Source: Desulfomonile tiedjei DSM 6799 (lineage in GTDB: Bacteria; Desulfobacterota; Desulfomonilia; Desulfomonilales; Desulfomonilaceae). From it: DNA of 64,000 bases. The position numbers were made by a program, and so were the translations under genes. Of this stretch, positions 1 through 7,785 are shown piece after piece; within the stretch, counting starts at the first letter, position 1; every line of letters starts with the position of its first letter. The stretch is taken from the NCBI RefSeq assembly GCF_000266945.1, contig NC_018025.1, positions 4,840,001-4,904,000 on the forward strand. Direction: 5' to 3'. The notes below the pieces were generated by a model. It saw only the letters and a list, made by a program, of their open reading frames with translations, ran no database searches and was not told where the DNA came from.

Positions 1-113
1 ATTACGGGTGTTAATCCATTTCACCGATGAACCCTTTTTTTGTTGGTTCGCATCAAAAATGGAGTATATAGTAAGTTCTTTTGACGTACGGAGCACGCTG
101 AAAGGAGCACATA

Positions 114-335
114 ATGAGAGAGGAAATTCAGGCAGCACTTGATTTGGTCAGACCGCAGCTTCAGGCTGACGGTGGAGACGCGGAAATAGTTGATGTCACC
201 CCGGAAGGAATCGTGAAATTACGCCTTAAGGGTGCATGCGGCGGTTGCCCCATGAGCCAGATGACCCTCAAAATGGGTATCGAGAGAATCCTCAAAGAAC
301 GCGTTCCCGCCGTGAAGAGTGTTGAAGCCGTCTAG
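114..335 (+). CDS. NifU C-terminal-domain Fe-S scaffold protein
   Basis: A 73-residue protein made only of the NifU C-terminal (NFU) domain. In this family the paired cysteines of a CxxC motif bind a [4Fe-4S] cluster at the interface of a dimer and pass it to apoproteins. The motif is visible as CGGCP near residue 43, preceded by the family signature [11 protein letters not shown]. Start is fixed by AAAGGAG a few bases upstream of the ATG. It stands alone in the window; the next gene on this strand is kilobases away and a strong hairpin terminator follows at 473-508. A cysteine desulfurase is encoded at 19316 but not in the same operon, so a functional link is only inference. Confidence 0.93.
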   Translation: MREEIQAALDLVRPQLQADGGDAEIVDVTPEGIVKLRLKGACGGCPMSQMTLKMGIERILKERVPAVKSVEAV

Positions 336-472
336 ATGAGCCTACGTTGAGCATTCCTGAATTCTCCATGAATTCTGCTCAATATAATTCGATTGCCTTT
401 CTCAACCGGAATCCCGGACGAGACGGGTGCGACAAGTCTCGAAGTAACAAGAACCGAATCTCAGGCAGCAGG

Positions 473-508
473 AATCGGGGTACCTTCCTGAACAGGTACC
501 CCGATTTT
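473..508 (+). terminator. Rho-independent terminator after the NifU-like gene
   Basis: A perfect 13-bp stem (arms 473-485 and 494-506, loop TCCTGAAC) runs into a short T run. It lies about 140 bases after the NifU-like stop codon with nothing obvious between. Confidence 0.75.
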
Positions 509-547
509 ACTTTCGAACCTGTTCACACGGATTTGCGGTCAAGATGC

Positions 548-663
548 TATAGCAGTTGCCAAAATTAGTGACCGATTGAAGATTAGGAATATTGGTGGGT
601 GCCGTGCCTCCGTGCCGGCACATATTCAATATGATCGATGATATCGATAGAATGGACCGGCAG
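548..663. repeat. MITE family A, copy interrupted by IS110
   Basis: Left part of a roughly 190-bp nonautonomous repeat. It begins TATAGCAGTTGCCAAAA and contains the GC-rich palindromes GTGCCGGCAC and ACCGGCAG..CGCCGGT. The sequence is cut after ACCGGCAG at 663 and resumes with GGACGCCGGT at 1941, giving exactly the sequence seen intact at 50742-50929. The homology continues only to about 1962. Other copies in the window: 28911-29092, 41654-41940, 50742-50929 and more degenerate ones near 7490, 13530, 23690, 29517 and 63297. Confidence 0.85.
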
Positions 664-678
664 CGACTGTGTTTCTTG

Positions 679-1629
679 TCAAGGAAAAACTACCTGGAAA
701 GGCTGTTTTTTCTTGAGCATTGCGTTTAGGATGACGATCATCTTACGCATACAAGCCGTGATGGCAACCTTGAAAGGTTTTCCAGCCTCAATGAGGCGTT
801 GATAGAAAGGCTTGATGACTACATTGGACGTTATGGCCGCGACTGCAGCCATATACAGGGTTGAGCGTACATCCGCCCGTCCACCCGAAATCTCGCGCTT
901 GCCTTTCTTCTTTCCGCTGTCTTTGTTGAGAGGCGCCAGGCCGACGAGGCGACTGATTTCATGACGGCTGACATGTCCCAGTTCGGGCAGTTTTGCCATG
1001 AGCACTCTGGCAGTTATGGGGCCCACGCCTTTGAAGGTTCGGAGGAGTTCCTCTGTTTCACGCCACAGAGGCGATTTCCTGATAAGGTCATCGACATCTT
1101 TATCGATGTCTTCGATTTCCTTATCTAGGGCTGCTATGACCGTTTGAATGCTGCGCTGCACGCGATTGGAACGGGCTCGATGGAGGCGATTCTTTTCTGA
1201 TGCACGCAAATCAACAAGCTGCTTTCGACGTGTTACGAGTTCCTTGATTTGCTTTTCGTCCTCCGTTGGCAGCGGCTTCGGTATGGGCCTAACCGTTTGG
1301 GCAAAGCGTGCCAGCACATAAGCATCGATGGCGTCTGTCTTGGCGAGTTTTCCGATGCCTTTAGCAAAGTCCCGCACCTGACCAGGGTTGACGACAGCGA
1401 TCGGCAGGCCGGCGAGACCTAACTGGGCCGCAACGGTTATCTCGTAGCCTCCGGTGGCTTCCATCACGATTACCATGGGGGTCTCTGCGTGGAGGATCTC
1501 AATCAGCGAGTCGATGCCTTGAGTGTCATTCTTGACGGTGGTGTGCATGCCTTTTGGCAGCACATGCGCATCCAACTGATCTTTAGAGATATCTATGCCA
1601 ACAAAAACTTCTTCATGCATGTGTAACAT
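679..1629 (-). CDS. IS110-family DEDD recombinase (transposase)
   Basis: A 316-residue protein with the two IS110 domains. The N-terminal RuvC-like DEDD domain shows FVGIDISKD near residue 9, VMEATGGYE near 55 and KTDAIDAYVLA near 97, which carry the acidic residues. The C-terminal Transposase_20 domain shows FKGVGPITA and SGGRADVRSTLYMAA, the latter containing the expected catalytic serine. The enzyme performs RNA-guided recombination of element and target DNA together with a bridge RNA. The frame is intact and of normal length, so the element may still be active. Confidence 0.96.
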   Translation of the reverse strand: MLHMHEEVFVGIDISKDQLDAHVLPKGMHTTVKNDTQGIDSLIEILHAETPMVIVMEATGGYEITVAAQLGLAGLPIAVVNPGQVRDFAKGIGKLAKTDAIDAYVLARFAQTVRPIPKPLPTEDEKQIKELVTRRKQLVDLRASEKNRLHRARSNRVQRSIQTVIAALDKEIEDIDKDVDDLIRKSPLWRETEELLRTFKGVGPITARVLMAKLPELGHVSRHEISRLVGLAPLNKDSGKKKGKREISGGRADVRSTLYMAAVAAITSNVVIKPFYQRLIEAGKPFKVAITACMRKMIVILNAMLKKKQPFQVVFP

Positions 1630-1840
1630 CCCACCCTTGTGGATACGGACTTCTCAACGAGTCCAGGCGACTGTTCGGGCTTTTTACACGAAGGCCTCCG
1701 GTGATCCAGCTGCCGGGCAGTCTCAGAGGACCAAGGGACGAACGATCTACCGGTGCCTCTGCCCGACTCCTGCAGAGAGTCTGACAGACGTGCATCCCCC
1801 CTCTATCAGGACTCTTATATCTTGGCAACCAAGAGTCCTA
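1630..1840 (-). ncRNA. Predicted IS110 bridge RNA
   Basis: Noncoding left end upstream of the transposase, read on the minus strand. It would begin with a 9-bp stem-loop (1808-1816 with 1831-1839). Next comes an internal loop enclosed by CCGGTGATC (1698-1706) pairing with 1744-1753. This loop holds 1734-1740, identical to the left target plus core (AGGGACG), and 1710-1716, identical to the right target (CTGCCGG). A second loop with stem GGACT/AGTCC (1647-1651/1660-1664) holds CGACTGT (1668-1674), identical to the element end at 664-670, and CTTGT (1636-1640), identical to the other end plus core. The order (target guides, then donor guides) matches the known bridge RNA plan. RNA ends are inferred. 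Confidence 0.8.
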
Positions 1841-2042
1841 TTTTTTGAAGTACCTCGTATCATTGATCCAGTATCAGCCCCTCCCCTCAGCTCGGTACCG
1901 GTTCCAGAGATTCAGTACTTCATGGACAGAAACATACAAGGGACGCCGGTCCCTACCAATATTTGGGTGCCACGGACCTGCCCTGTAGGTCCGTGTTACC
2001 TCCTCAATGAGAAATATCTTGACTGCAAGTCCGTATCAGTCG

Positions 2043-3641
2043 CTATTCCCGTGGTCCTTCATCTTTTTGCGTTAACGAAGCCAATAGTACCATCATCCCT
2101 AAAACCAGATATGCCAGGGTGAACTGATACGGTATCTGTTGTTCCAGACCGGTAAGCAGCCAAGGGAAATACACGTTTGCCTGTAGAGAGGAGGAATGGA
2201 TGATTCCGAAGAAAGTAAGCACAGCGAGAATGAAGAGGTAGATCGCACAATTCCTCAATCTTCGATCTATCATTTCAGCGAGAAAAGCGCCCCAGAGCAT
2301 ACCCGTCAAAATGAAACCATTCCCCAGAGCAACGGTCACGAGGATTTCCGGCAATCCACTTCCCGCCTTGTTCAACAGATGATGGAGTTGCTGTGTGGAA
2401 ACGATTTCAGGATTTTCATACTGGATCGACAAAAGACGTGCAATCGTCGGCAAGATAGCCAGCACCACTGCGGACGCATGACGGCGGGGGCTGTGGACAA
2501 ACGCCTGAGCCGTTATCTCCAGGCATATGAAAACGAGTATCGGAGCGAGCACAGCACGTGGGATGAGTTCGACAATAAACGAGACATAACCCAACATGCC
2601 CCCAAGTCCTACGAAAATTCCGGTGAGCAGAGTGTACCCCGCTCTCGATCCCATGCGTTTGTATGCAGGGTGACCGATGTACGGGCACGACTGGGCCACA
2701 CCGCCGCAAATACCTGCAATCAGTGTGGCAACCGCTTCGGTGAGCAGGATTTTCCGCGTATCGAATCCATCTCCTGCTACTCGGGCGCTTTCCGTTACAT
2801 TTATGCCCCCGACTATGGTGAGAATCCCAAATGGAACGGCAATGGGTAGATACTTGAGCGCGGGAACAATCCCCTCCAGAAATCCCAAACTCGGAGCGGG
2901 AAGACCCGGATGAAACGCGAGTTTGGGCACGGTGTACGCTTGAGATTCGATTCCGGCGAATCCTCCGAGATAGTACCCATGGTACAGGACTGTTCCCAAA
3001 ATGACGGCAGTCAACACTCCCGGAATTTTCCCAGGCAGCTCGATTCCCGCAATAGCTGAATACAGCACGAGCCCCAGAGCGATCGTGCCCACCACCGGCA
3101 TGCTGAAAATATCCACCAGCGGGAAGAACCCGATGAGAGCCACCCCTACTCCGGCAAGAGATCCCAGGAGCCCTGCCCGCGGCACTACTCTTTGAATCCA
3201 GTTGCCGCAAAAGGAAAGGACTACTTTTACGATACCGATCATGACCATGGTGGCTGTTCCGATGTGCCAGGTCATGATTGCGGCGTCTTGAGGCGAAAAT
3301 CCATTCTGCTTCAATGCAATGAATGCCGGCCCCAGCACAGTAAGAGCAATTCCGATAGTTGAAGGCGTATCCAGACCGAGAGGCATGGCAGTCACATCGG
3401 GATTTCCGGTTTTTCGGGCTAGTCGGAAAGCCATCCAGGTATAGAGAAGATCTCCTACCAGAACTCCGAATGTGGTCCCTGGAAACATGTATCTGTAAAC
3501 TATTTCTGCAGGAAAGTTGAAAACAACGATCAGAGTTCCTGCCAGAAAGGACAGGACGGCGATGTTATCGAACATGAGTCCGAAAAACCCGTTCAGGTCA
3601 CCTATTCCGATCCATTTGTACGTACTCGGTTGATTGTTCAT
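2043..3641 (-). CDS. NCS2-like (xanthine/uracil/AzgA-type) permease
   Basis: A 532-residue integral membrane protein with about 12-14 hydrophobic segments. The pattern resembles the nucleobase-cation symporter-2 superfamily: an early DNLNGFFGL-like re-entrant segment, a MPLGLDTPS stretch near residue 95, and a central GGINVTESARVAGDGFDTR segment in the position of the substrate-binding NCS2 motif. In that family the proteins import purines, pyrimidines or other small anions with a proton or sodium. The substrate cannot be assigned from sequence. It is monocistronic, with no purine genes nearby. The start ATG at 3641 has only a weak ribosome site. Confidence 0.7.
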   Translation of the reverse strand: MNNQPSTYKWIGIGDLNGFFGLMFDNIAVLSFLAGTLIVVFNFPAEIVYRYMFPGTTFGVLVGDLLYTWMAFRLARKTGNPDVTAMPLGLDTPSTIGIALTVLGPAFIALKQNGFSPQDAAIMTWHIGTATMVMIGIVKVVLSFCGNWIQRVVPRAGLLGSLAGVGVALIGFFPLVDIFSMPVVGTIALGLVLYSAIAGIELPGKIPGVLTAVILGTVLYHGYYLGGFAGIESQAYTVPKLAFHPGLPAPSLGFLEGIVPALKYLPIAVPFGILTIVGGINVTESARVAGDGFDTRKILLTEAVATLIAGICGGVAQSCPYIGHPAYKRMGSRAGYTLLTGIFVGLGGMLGYVSFIVELIPRAVLAPILVFICLEITAQAFVHSPRRHASAVVLAILPTIARLLSIQYENPEIVSTQQLHHLLNKAGSGLPEILVTVALGNGFILTGMLWGAFLAEMIDRRLRNCAIYLFILAVLTFFGIIHSSSLQANVYFPWLLTGLEQQIPYQFTLAYLVLGMMVLLASLTQKDEGPRE

Positions 3642-3802
3642 ACCCGAGAAGCCATATTTCCGAACTCTTTGAGGAAGAAAGAAGGATATTTATTGCGACT
3701 GACGATTGCAGGCAAGAATATGCTACGCATTTTTGCACAGCACAAATGCGAAAAATCTGTAAAACACAGATAGCACAGACTTCTCGGATTTCTCCAGAAT
3801 TA

Positions 3803-4519
3803 TTACTGCGCCCCGTGCCTGGTCAACATGGCCACCACCGACTGATGGCCCTTTTCATTTGCGTATGCCAGGGCGTTCTTGCCCTGATTTTCCCTGAGAT
3901 TGGGGTCCGCCCCTTTTCTCAGGAGCAGGTGCACCGTTTCAAAATGACCGTTGTGGCAGGCGGAAATCAGCGCAGTCCGGCCGGAAACGGCTTTCGCATT
4001 GACGTCAGCTCCCCTGTTAATGAGGATTTCGGCGATTTCAGTGTTGCCGGAAAAGCAACTCCACATGAGAGCACTACTGCCGTTTTCAGCCCTTGTGTTC
4101 ACGTTCGCACCGCGTCTGAGGAGCAGATCTACAATCCGTTTGTGCCCTTTTGAAGCAGCCCAGATGATGGGAGTCATGCCCCACTTGCCGCGTGCATTCA
4201 CGTCCGCTCCGTTATTGAGAAGACGTTCCGTCTCCTTCGCGTTTCCGGTCCGCGCTGCATGAATGAGCAGCTCATTGTATTTCTTCTTCTGAGAATCGTC
4301 GAAAGCCGGGAATTGAAGAATGAGCTCTACGGTAGCTTCAAACAGTTGTACCCTGTCATCCAACTCGTCCTGAAAGAGGAGTCCTTTATCAACCAGTTGA
4401 TTGAGTAAATTCATCAACTTATCAGCAGAAAGATGGTATTTCTCCATAAGAGCCGTGTCGTCCATGCCGGCTCGTATGTCTCTCACTACCTCGCTCGCTT
4501 TGATTTTGGTTTTTTCCAT
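3803..4519 (-). CDS. Ankyrin-repeat protein with N-terminal helical domain
   Basis: 238 residues. About residues 1-60 form a charged helical segment (EVVRDIRAGMDDTALMEKY, then a run resembling a small winged-helix or helix-turn-helix unit) that I have not assigned to a family. From about residue 85 onward there are four to five 33-residue ankyrin repeats (for example NELLIHAARTGNAKETERLL, then GADVNARGKWGMTPIIWAAS). Ankyrin repeats bind partner proteins; no signal peptide is visible, so a cytoplasmic role is likely. It is divergent from the sigma-54 activator gene at 4801. A shorter ankyrin protein is encoded at 52613. Confidence 0.85.
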   Translation of the reverse strand: MEKTKIKASEVVRDIRAGMDDTALMEKYHLSADKLMNLLNQLVDKGLLFQDELDDRVQLFEATVELILQFPAFDDSQKKKYNELLIHAARTGNAKETERLLNNGADVNARGKWGMTPIIWAASKGHKRIVDLLLRRGANVNTRAENGSSALMWSCFSGNTEIAEILINRGADVNAKAVSGRTALISACHNGHFETVHLLLRKGADPNLRENQGKNALAYANEKGHQSVVAMLTRHGAQ

Positions 4520-4800
4520 CTATAGCCTCTGAAACCAGACGTAGCCGAATCGAGTTCCCAAACCAAGAATAAAGCTCATTAAGATATACACGACGCAAAT
4601 AAAGTTAGTCCAGAAAATTACTGATGAAAGCGAAACGCCGGGAGAGAATTGTACGGTCAGTAACGGCAGCGGTCTTTGTTTTCGGAAATCTCAGAGCCTT
4701 CGGGAGACCATTCTTCTAACCCATTGCAAAAGAACCTCTGTCCGGTTTAGTCTGTACCATCCTGAAAGAAATGAATAATCGGTGCAGGTCATGACAGGCG

Positions 4801-6642
4801 ATGACGAGGCACGCGAAGGAAAAGAGTCCCGTGAAAGCCAATACGCACGTGAAACAGGCTTCCCCCGAAAACATCACCCCCACTGGAGAGAACACGGATG
4901 CCCAGATCCAACAGGCTCTCATACTCGCGCAAGCCCGACTGAAGGCTCTGTTTGAATATATGCAGAATGGGGTGGTTATTCTCAGACCCGAACAGAACGG
5001 CAGCGATTTCATCATTGTGGATATGAACCGTGCGGCAGAACGGATCGAAAAGATCAAACGCGATAGAGCCATTGGAAAAAGTGTTCTCAAGGTGTTGCCA
5101 GGCCTGGAAGAATTCGGCCTCCTGGATGTCTTTCGGACAGTGTGGCGCACCGGTAAGCCTGTCGATTATCCTGTAACCAGGTACAAGGACGACCGGCTTG
5201 AAGGATGGCGGGATCACTTTGTCTACAGGCTCCCTTCAGGCGAACTCGTCACCGTATACAGTGACGAGACCAGGCGAAAACAAGCCGAAGAAGAGATGCA
5301 TAAAAGCCATGCGCTCTTCCGAGCCGTGGTAGAAAGCGTTCCGGATTGCATTTTCATCCAAGATGCTTCCCTGCGGTTTACGTATGTGAATCCGGCTGTG
5401 GAAAAACTCCTGGGAAGACCGGCTTCCGAAATTCTGGGACAAACAGCGGAGGACATCTACGGGGAAGAAGCAGGAAGAACCATTCGCCAGTGGGACCGCC
5501 GGGTGCTCCAGGGACAATCTCTGGAAGAAGAGCATACCAGGCCGGTGGACGGAGTCTATTTAACCTTTCATGACATCAGGGTGCCTCTGAGAAATCATAC
5601 GAATGAAGTTGTCGGAATCTGTGGAATCGCCCGCAATATTACCGAGCGCAAACGGCTTAGCTGGGACATGCAGGAGTGTGCGGAAGATTATCGCTCCGAA
5701 GCAATGCGTGAAGTAGTGAACAAGGCTTTTTTTGCATCCACCACGGATAGCATCATACTGCTACAGGGCGAGAGCGGAAGCGGAAAAGATTACCTCGCTC
5801 GCTGGATACACGATCACTCCCGACGGGTTGACGGCCCGTTCTTCGCCTTGAACTGCGCTGCGATTTCGCCGGAACTGGCGGAATCCGAGCTTTTCGGACA
5901 CGAGCACGGTGCGTTCACCGGGGCACGAGGCAAGAAAAAAGGGCTCCTGGAATTGGCGGAAGGCGGAACCCTGCTCTTAAACGAAATCGGTGAGCTATCC
6001 CTTGCTATGCAATCCAAACTGCTGACGTTTCTGGATACTCGATCGTACCTGAGGGTTGGCGGCAACAAGAGCATTCGCGTCGATGCCCGTCTCATCGCAG
6101 CCACTCACCGGAATCTTGAAACAGAGGTGCAAACCGGGCGTTTCCTACCTGCGCTTTTCTACCGGTTGAACGTGTTTCCCATAGTCGTTCCGCCTCTCCG
6201 CCAACGGGTTGAGGATATACCGATTATCGCCCGATCTCTTCTGAAAAAATTGACTGTTGAAATGCAACTCCCCGGAATTCGCGAGATTTCTTCAGAAGAC
6301 CTGGAAGCTCTTGCCCGCTATCACTGGCCGGGAAATATCCGTGAACTGCGTAACGTGCTGGAACGGTCACTGATGTTGTCGCAGGACGGGGACTTCCGGG
6401 TGGCCCTCTCAACGGGCGAAGATGCTTCCGGACACGAATGGACGATGCGGATCGGTTTTCCGACCGACGGGACTCTCAAGAAAATGAGCGATCTCGTGAC
6501 GGAATCACTTTGCAGAGAAGCGCTTCGACGCTGCAAGGGAAATCGGAAAGCAGCGGCACGGCTGCTTGGGATTTCTCGTGATTCGATGCATCGGCACATC
6601 CGTCGCTTCGGGATAGTGTCAGACGATCGCACCACCTTGTAG
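4801..6642 (+). CDS. PAS-PAS sigma-54 dependent transcriptional activator
   Basis: 613 residues: two PAS domains (about 40-160 and 168-285), an AAA+ central domain (about 295-525) and a C-terminal Fis-type helix-turn-helix (about 570-610). The AAA+ domain has Walker A GESGSGKD at 323 and the sigma-54-contacting GAFTGA loop at 370. The Walker B strand reads LLLNE with Asn at 394, where most family members carry Asp; the adjacent Glu is kept. No receiver domain is present, so the PAS domains are presumably the input. Just downstream lie GTGTCAGA repeats (6616-6720) and a -24/-12 promoter (6822-6839), making the next gene a likely target. The start has only a weak ribosome site; slightly different starts are possible. 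Confidence 0.92.
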   Translation: MTRHAKEKSPVKANTHVKQASPENITPTGENTDAQIQQALILAQARLKALFEYMQNGVVILRPEQNGSDFIIVDMNRAAERIEKIKRDRAIGKSVLKVLPGLEEFGLLDVFRTVWRTGKPVDYPVTRYKDDRLEGWRDHFVYRLPSGELVTVYSDETRRKQAEEEMHKSHALFRAVVESVPDCIFIQDASLRFTYVNPAVEKLLGRPASEILGQTAEDIYGEEAGRTIRQWDRRVLQGQSLEEEHTRPVDGVYLTFHDIRVPLRNHTNEVVGICGIARNITERKRLSWDMQECAEDYRSEAMREVVNKAFFASTTDSIILLQGESGSGKDYLARWIHDHSRRVDGPFFALNCAAISPELAESELFGHEHGAFTGARGKKKGLLELAEGGTLLLNEIGELSLAMQSKLLTFLDTRSYLRVGGNKSIRVDARLIAATHRNLETEVQTGRFLPALFYRLNVFPIVVPPLRQRVEDIPIIARSLLKKLTVEMQLPGIREISSEDLEALARYHWPGNIRELRNVLERSLMLSQDGDFRVALSTGEDASGHEWTMRIGFPTDGTLKKMSDLVTESLCREALRRCKGNRKAAARLLGISRDSMHRHIRRFGIVSDDRTTL

Positions 6643-6655
6643 ACTATTGTTGCAT

Positions 6656-6720
6656 TTATCTGACACCTTTTGCTCGGTTTTCAGGCAAAAGCTAACCAAG
6701 AGAGAGCTGGTGTCAGATAA
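6656..6720. promoter_or_regulatory. Inverted repeat, candidate activator-binding site
   Basis: A perfect 12-base inverted repeat: TTATCTGACACC at 6656-6667 and GGTGTCAGATAA at 6709-6720. A third GTGTCAGA copy sits at 6616-6623 inside the end of the activator gene. Its centre is about 136 bp upstream of the candidate sigma-54 promoter, the usual distance for an enhancer. It could instead fold as a hairpin; there is no T run after it. Confidence 0.45.
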
Positions 6721-6821
6721 CCGCACACATTCAGCATGGCCCCGAATGTGCGTGTTTTTTGCTAACCTCCTATTACACTGTAATACCTACCCTTTTTCCC
6801 TCTGATCTCCTCATTTCCGGT

Positions 6822-6839
6822 TTGGTATGAGACTTGCTT
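6822..6839 (+). promoter_or_regulatory. Candidate sigma-54 (-24/-12) promoter
   Basis: TTGGTATGAGACTTGCTT matches the consensus TTGGCAC-N5-TTGCT, with exactly 10 bases between the GG (6824-6825) and the GC (6836-6837). It points at the receiver-like gene at 6999, leaving a leader of about 150 nt. Confidence 0.6.
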
Positions 6840-6998
6840 TACCGTAATACAGGTCACTTCACACGAGCTTGGTGCGCCTGAAGCGCGCACCAGGGTGATC
6901 GAGATCCACTGGCATAACAATTCAAGTGCGTGAGGAAGCACTCCGGGACAAGCGATCAGAGCGTTTCCCGGCGGTAGTTCCTCAAACGCGCAGCGGTA

Positions 6999-7460
6999 AT
7001 GGTACGGAATGTGACGACACACATCCTGTTCGTTGGCGTTGAGCAAACACTTACCGCACGGATTCGTAGATCTCTCAAAGAACACGGGGTCTTCGTATCC
7101 ATCGCCGCAACTGCCGATCACGCGGTTTCCATGCTCGATTTGCAGCCTTTCATGGATGCGGTTCTCCTGGACGTGACAAGCTCCGAATCGGCTGTTCTTG
7201 ACGCTCTGCAAAGCATGAAAAGCGCACATCCTTTGATCGAAGTGATCGTAATGGCGACTCGGGAGAAATTCTATGTAGCAATCCAGGCTATGAAACTCGG
7301 TGCGTTCGATCTTCTCGTGCAGCCGTACCGGGTTGATGAACTCCTGAAGAAGCTCAGGGAAGCGAAGGCACACAGATGCGAGCACCAGGAGAAAATCCTG
7401 GCAGCGCAGAAGAAAATGCTTCTCTTGCGCAGAGGGATTTATTCCGAGGAAGGAACGTAG
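6999..7460 (+). CDS. Degenerate response-regulator receiver protein
   Basis: 153 residues forming a single CheY-like fold and a short charged tail. The phosphoacceptor Asp is present in AVLLDVT (about residue 58) and the switch Thr in VIVMAT. The acidic pair that binds magnesium is replaced (ILFVGVEQ instead of VDDE), and the conserved Lys of the K-P motif is Gln (LLVQPY). Normal phosphorylation is therefore doubtful and it may act as a phosphorylation-independent receiver. No output domain is attached. It lies behind the candidate sigma-54 promoter and downstream of the sigma-54 activator gene. Confidence 0.8.
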   Translation: MVRNVTTHILFVGVEQTLTARIRRSLKEHGVFVSIAATADHAVSMLDLQPFMDAVLLDVTSSESAVLDALQSMKSAHPLIEVIVMATREKFYVAIQAMKLGAFDLLVQPYRVDELLKKLREAKAHRCEHQEKILAAQKKMLLLRRGIYSEEGT

Positions 7461-7489
7461 CTGCAACAAAGTTTTTCACAAGGCTGTTG

Positions 7490-7745
7490 TCCGATTGAGG
7501 ATTAGGAGTATTGGTGCGTGCCCGGCCTCCGCGCCGGCACATCTTCAACATAATCAATGGCATCGATAGAATGGACCGGCAGAGAGAACTGTCTCAAAAC
7601 CTCGAATGCACAAGAAATCGTACCACGATTCCCCTTCCGAGTAGGGGCAGACCTGTGTGTCTGCCCTCATTTGGGCGGACTCGCAGGTCAGCCCCTACAC
7701 TCAGACAGGGAAGATGATGAAAAAATTCGTGCCACGATCTAGCGC
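7490..7745. repeat. Composite repeat: MITE A fragment plus truncated IS1182-type MITE
   Basis: 7490-7583 is a family A repeat (GTGCGTGCCCGGCC.., ATGGACCGGCAGA). In its ACCGGC/GCCGGT loop starts GAGAACTGTCTCAAAA, the terminal repeat of the MITE at 11319-11502. The following bases match that MITE in inverse orientation (GAATGCACA, CACGATTC, hairpin GTAGGGGCAG..) and stop at CCACGATCT near 7741, so the far terminal repeat is missing. No gene is seen between 7461 and 7785. Confidence 0.7.
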
Positions 7746-7785
7746 TCTAACGATGCGAATTCGAGTTTAACGAAGTAGAGAAGAA

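Larger units (their letters stand above)
664..1940 (-). mobile_element. Complete IS110-family insertion sequence
   Basis: About 1277 bp, the usual size of IS110 elements. The ends were set by comparison with uninterrupted repeat copies: flanks join as ACCGGCAG/GGACGCCGGT. The dinucleotide AG (CT on the element's coding strand) is present at both junctions (662-663 and 1939-1940), as expected for IS110 recombination at a CT core without terminal inverted repeats. The transposase is on the minus strand; only about 15 bp lie after its stop, while about 310 bp of noncoding DNA precede its start. That is the layout of the IS110 group, in which the long left end encodes the bridge RNA. The target is the loop of a palindrome. 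Confidence 0.9.

Noticed and set aside
347-568. Open frame after the NifU-like gene
   Set aside because: It runs through the terminator hairpin and into a MITE.
1595-2122. Long plus-strand open frame over the IS110 left end
   Set aside because: It overlaps the transposase start and the predicted bridge RNA, shows no family features and crosses the element boundary.
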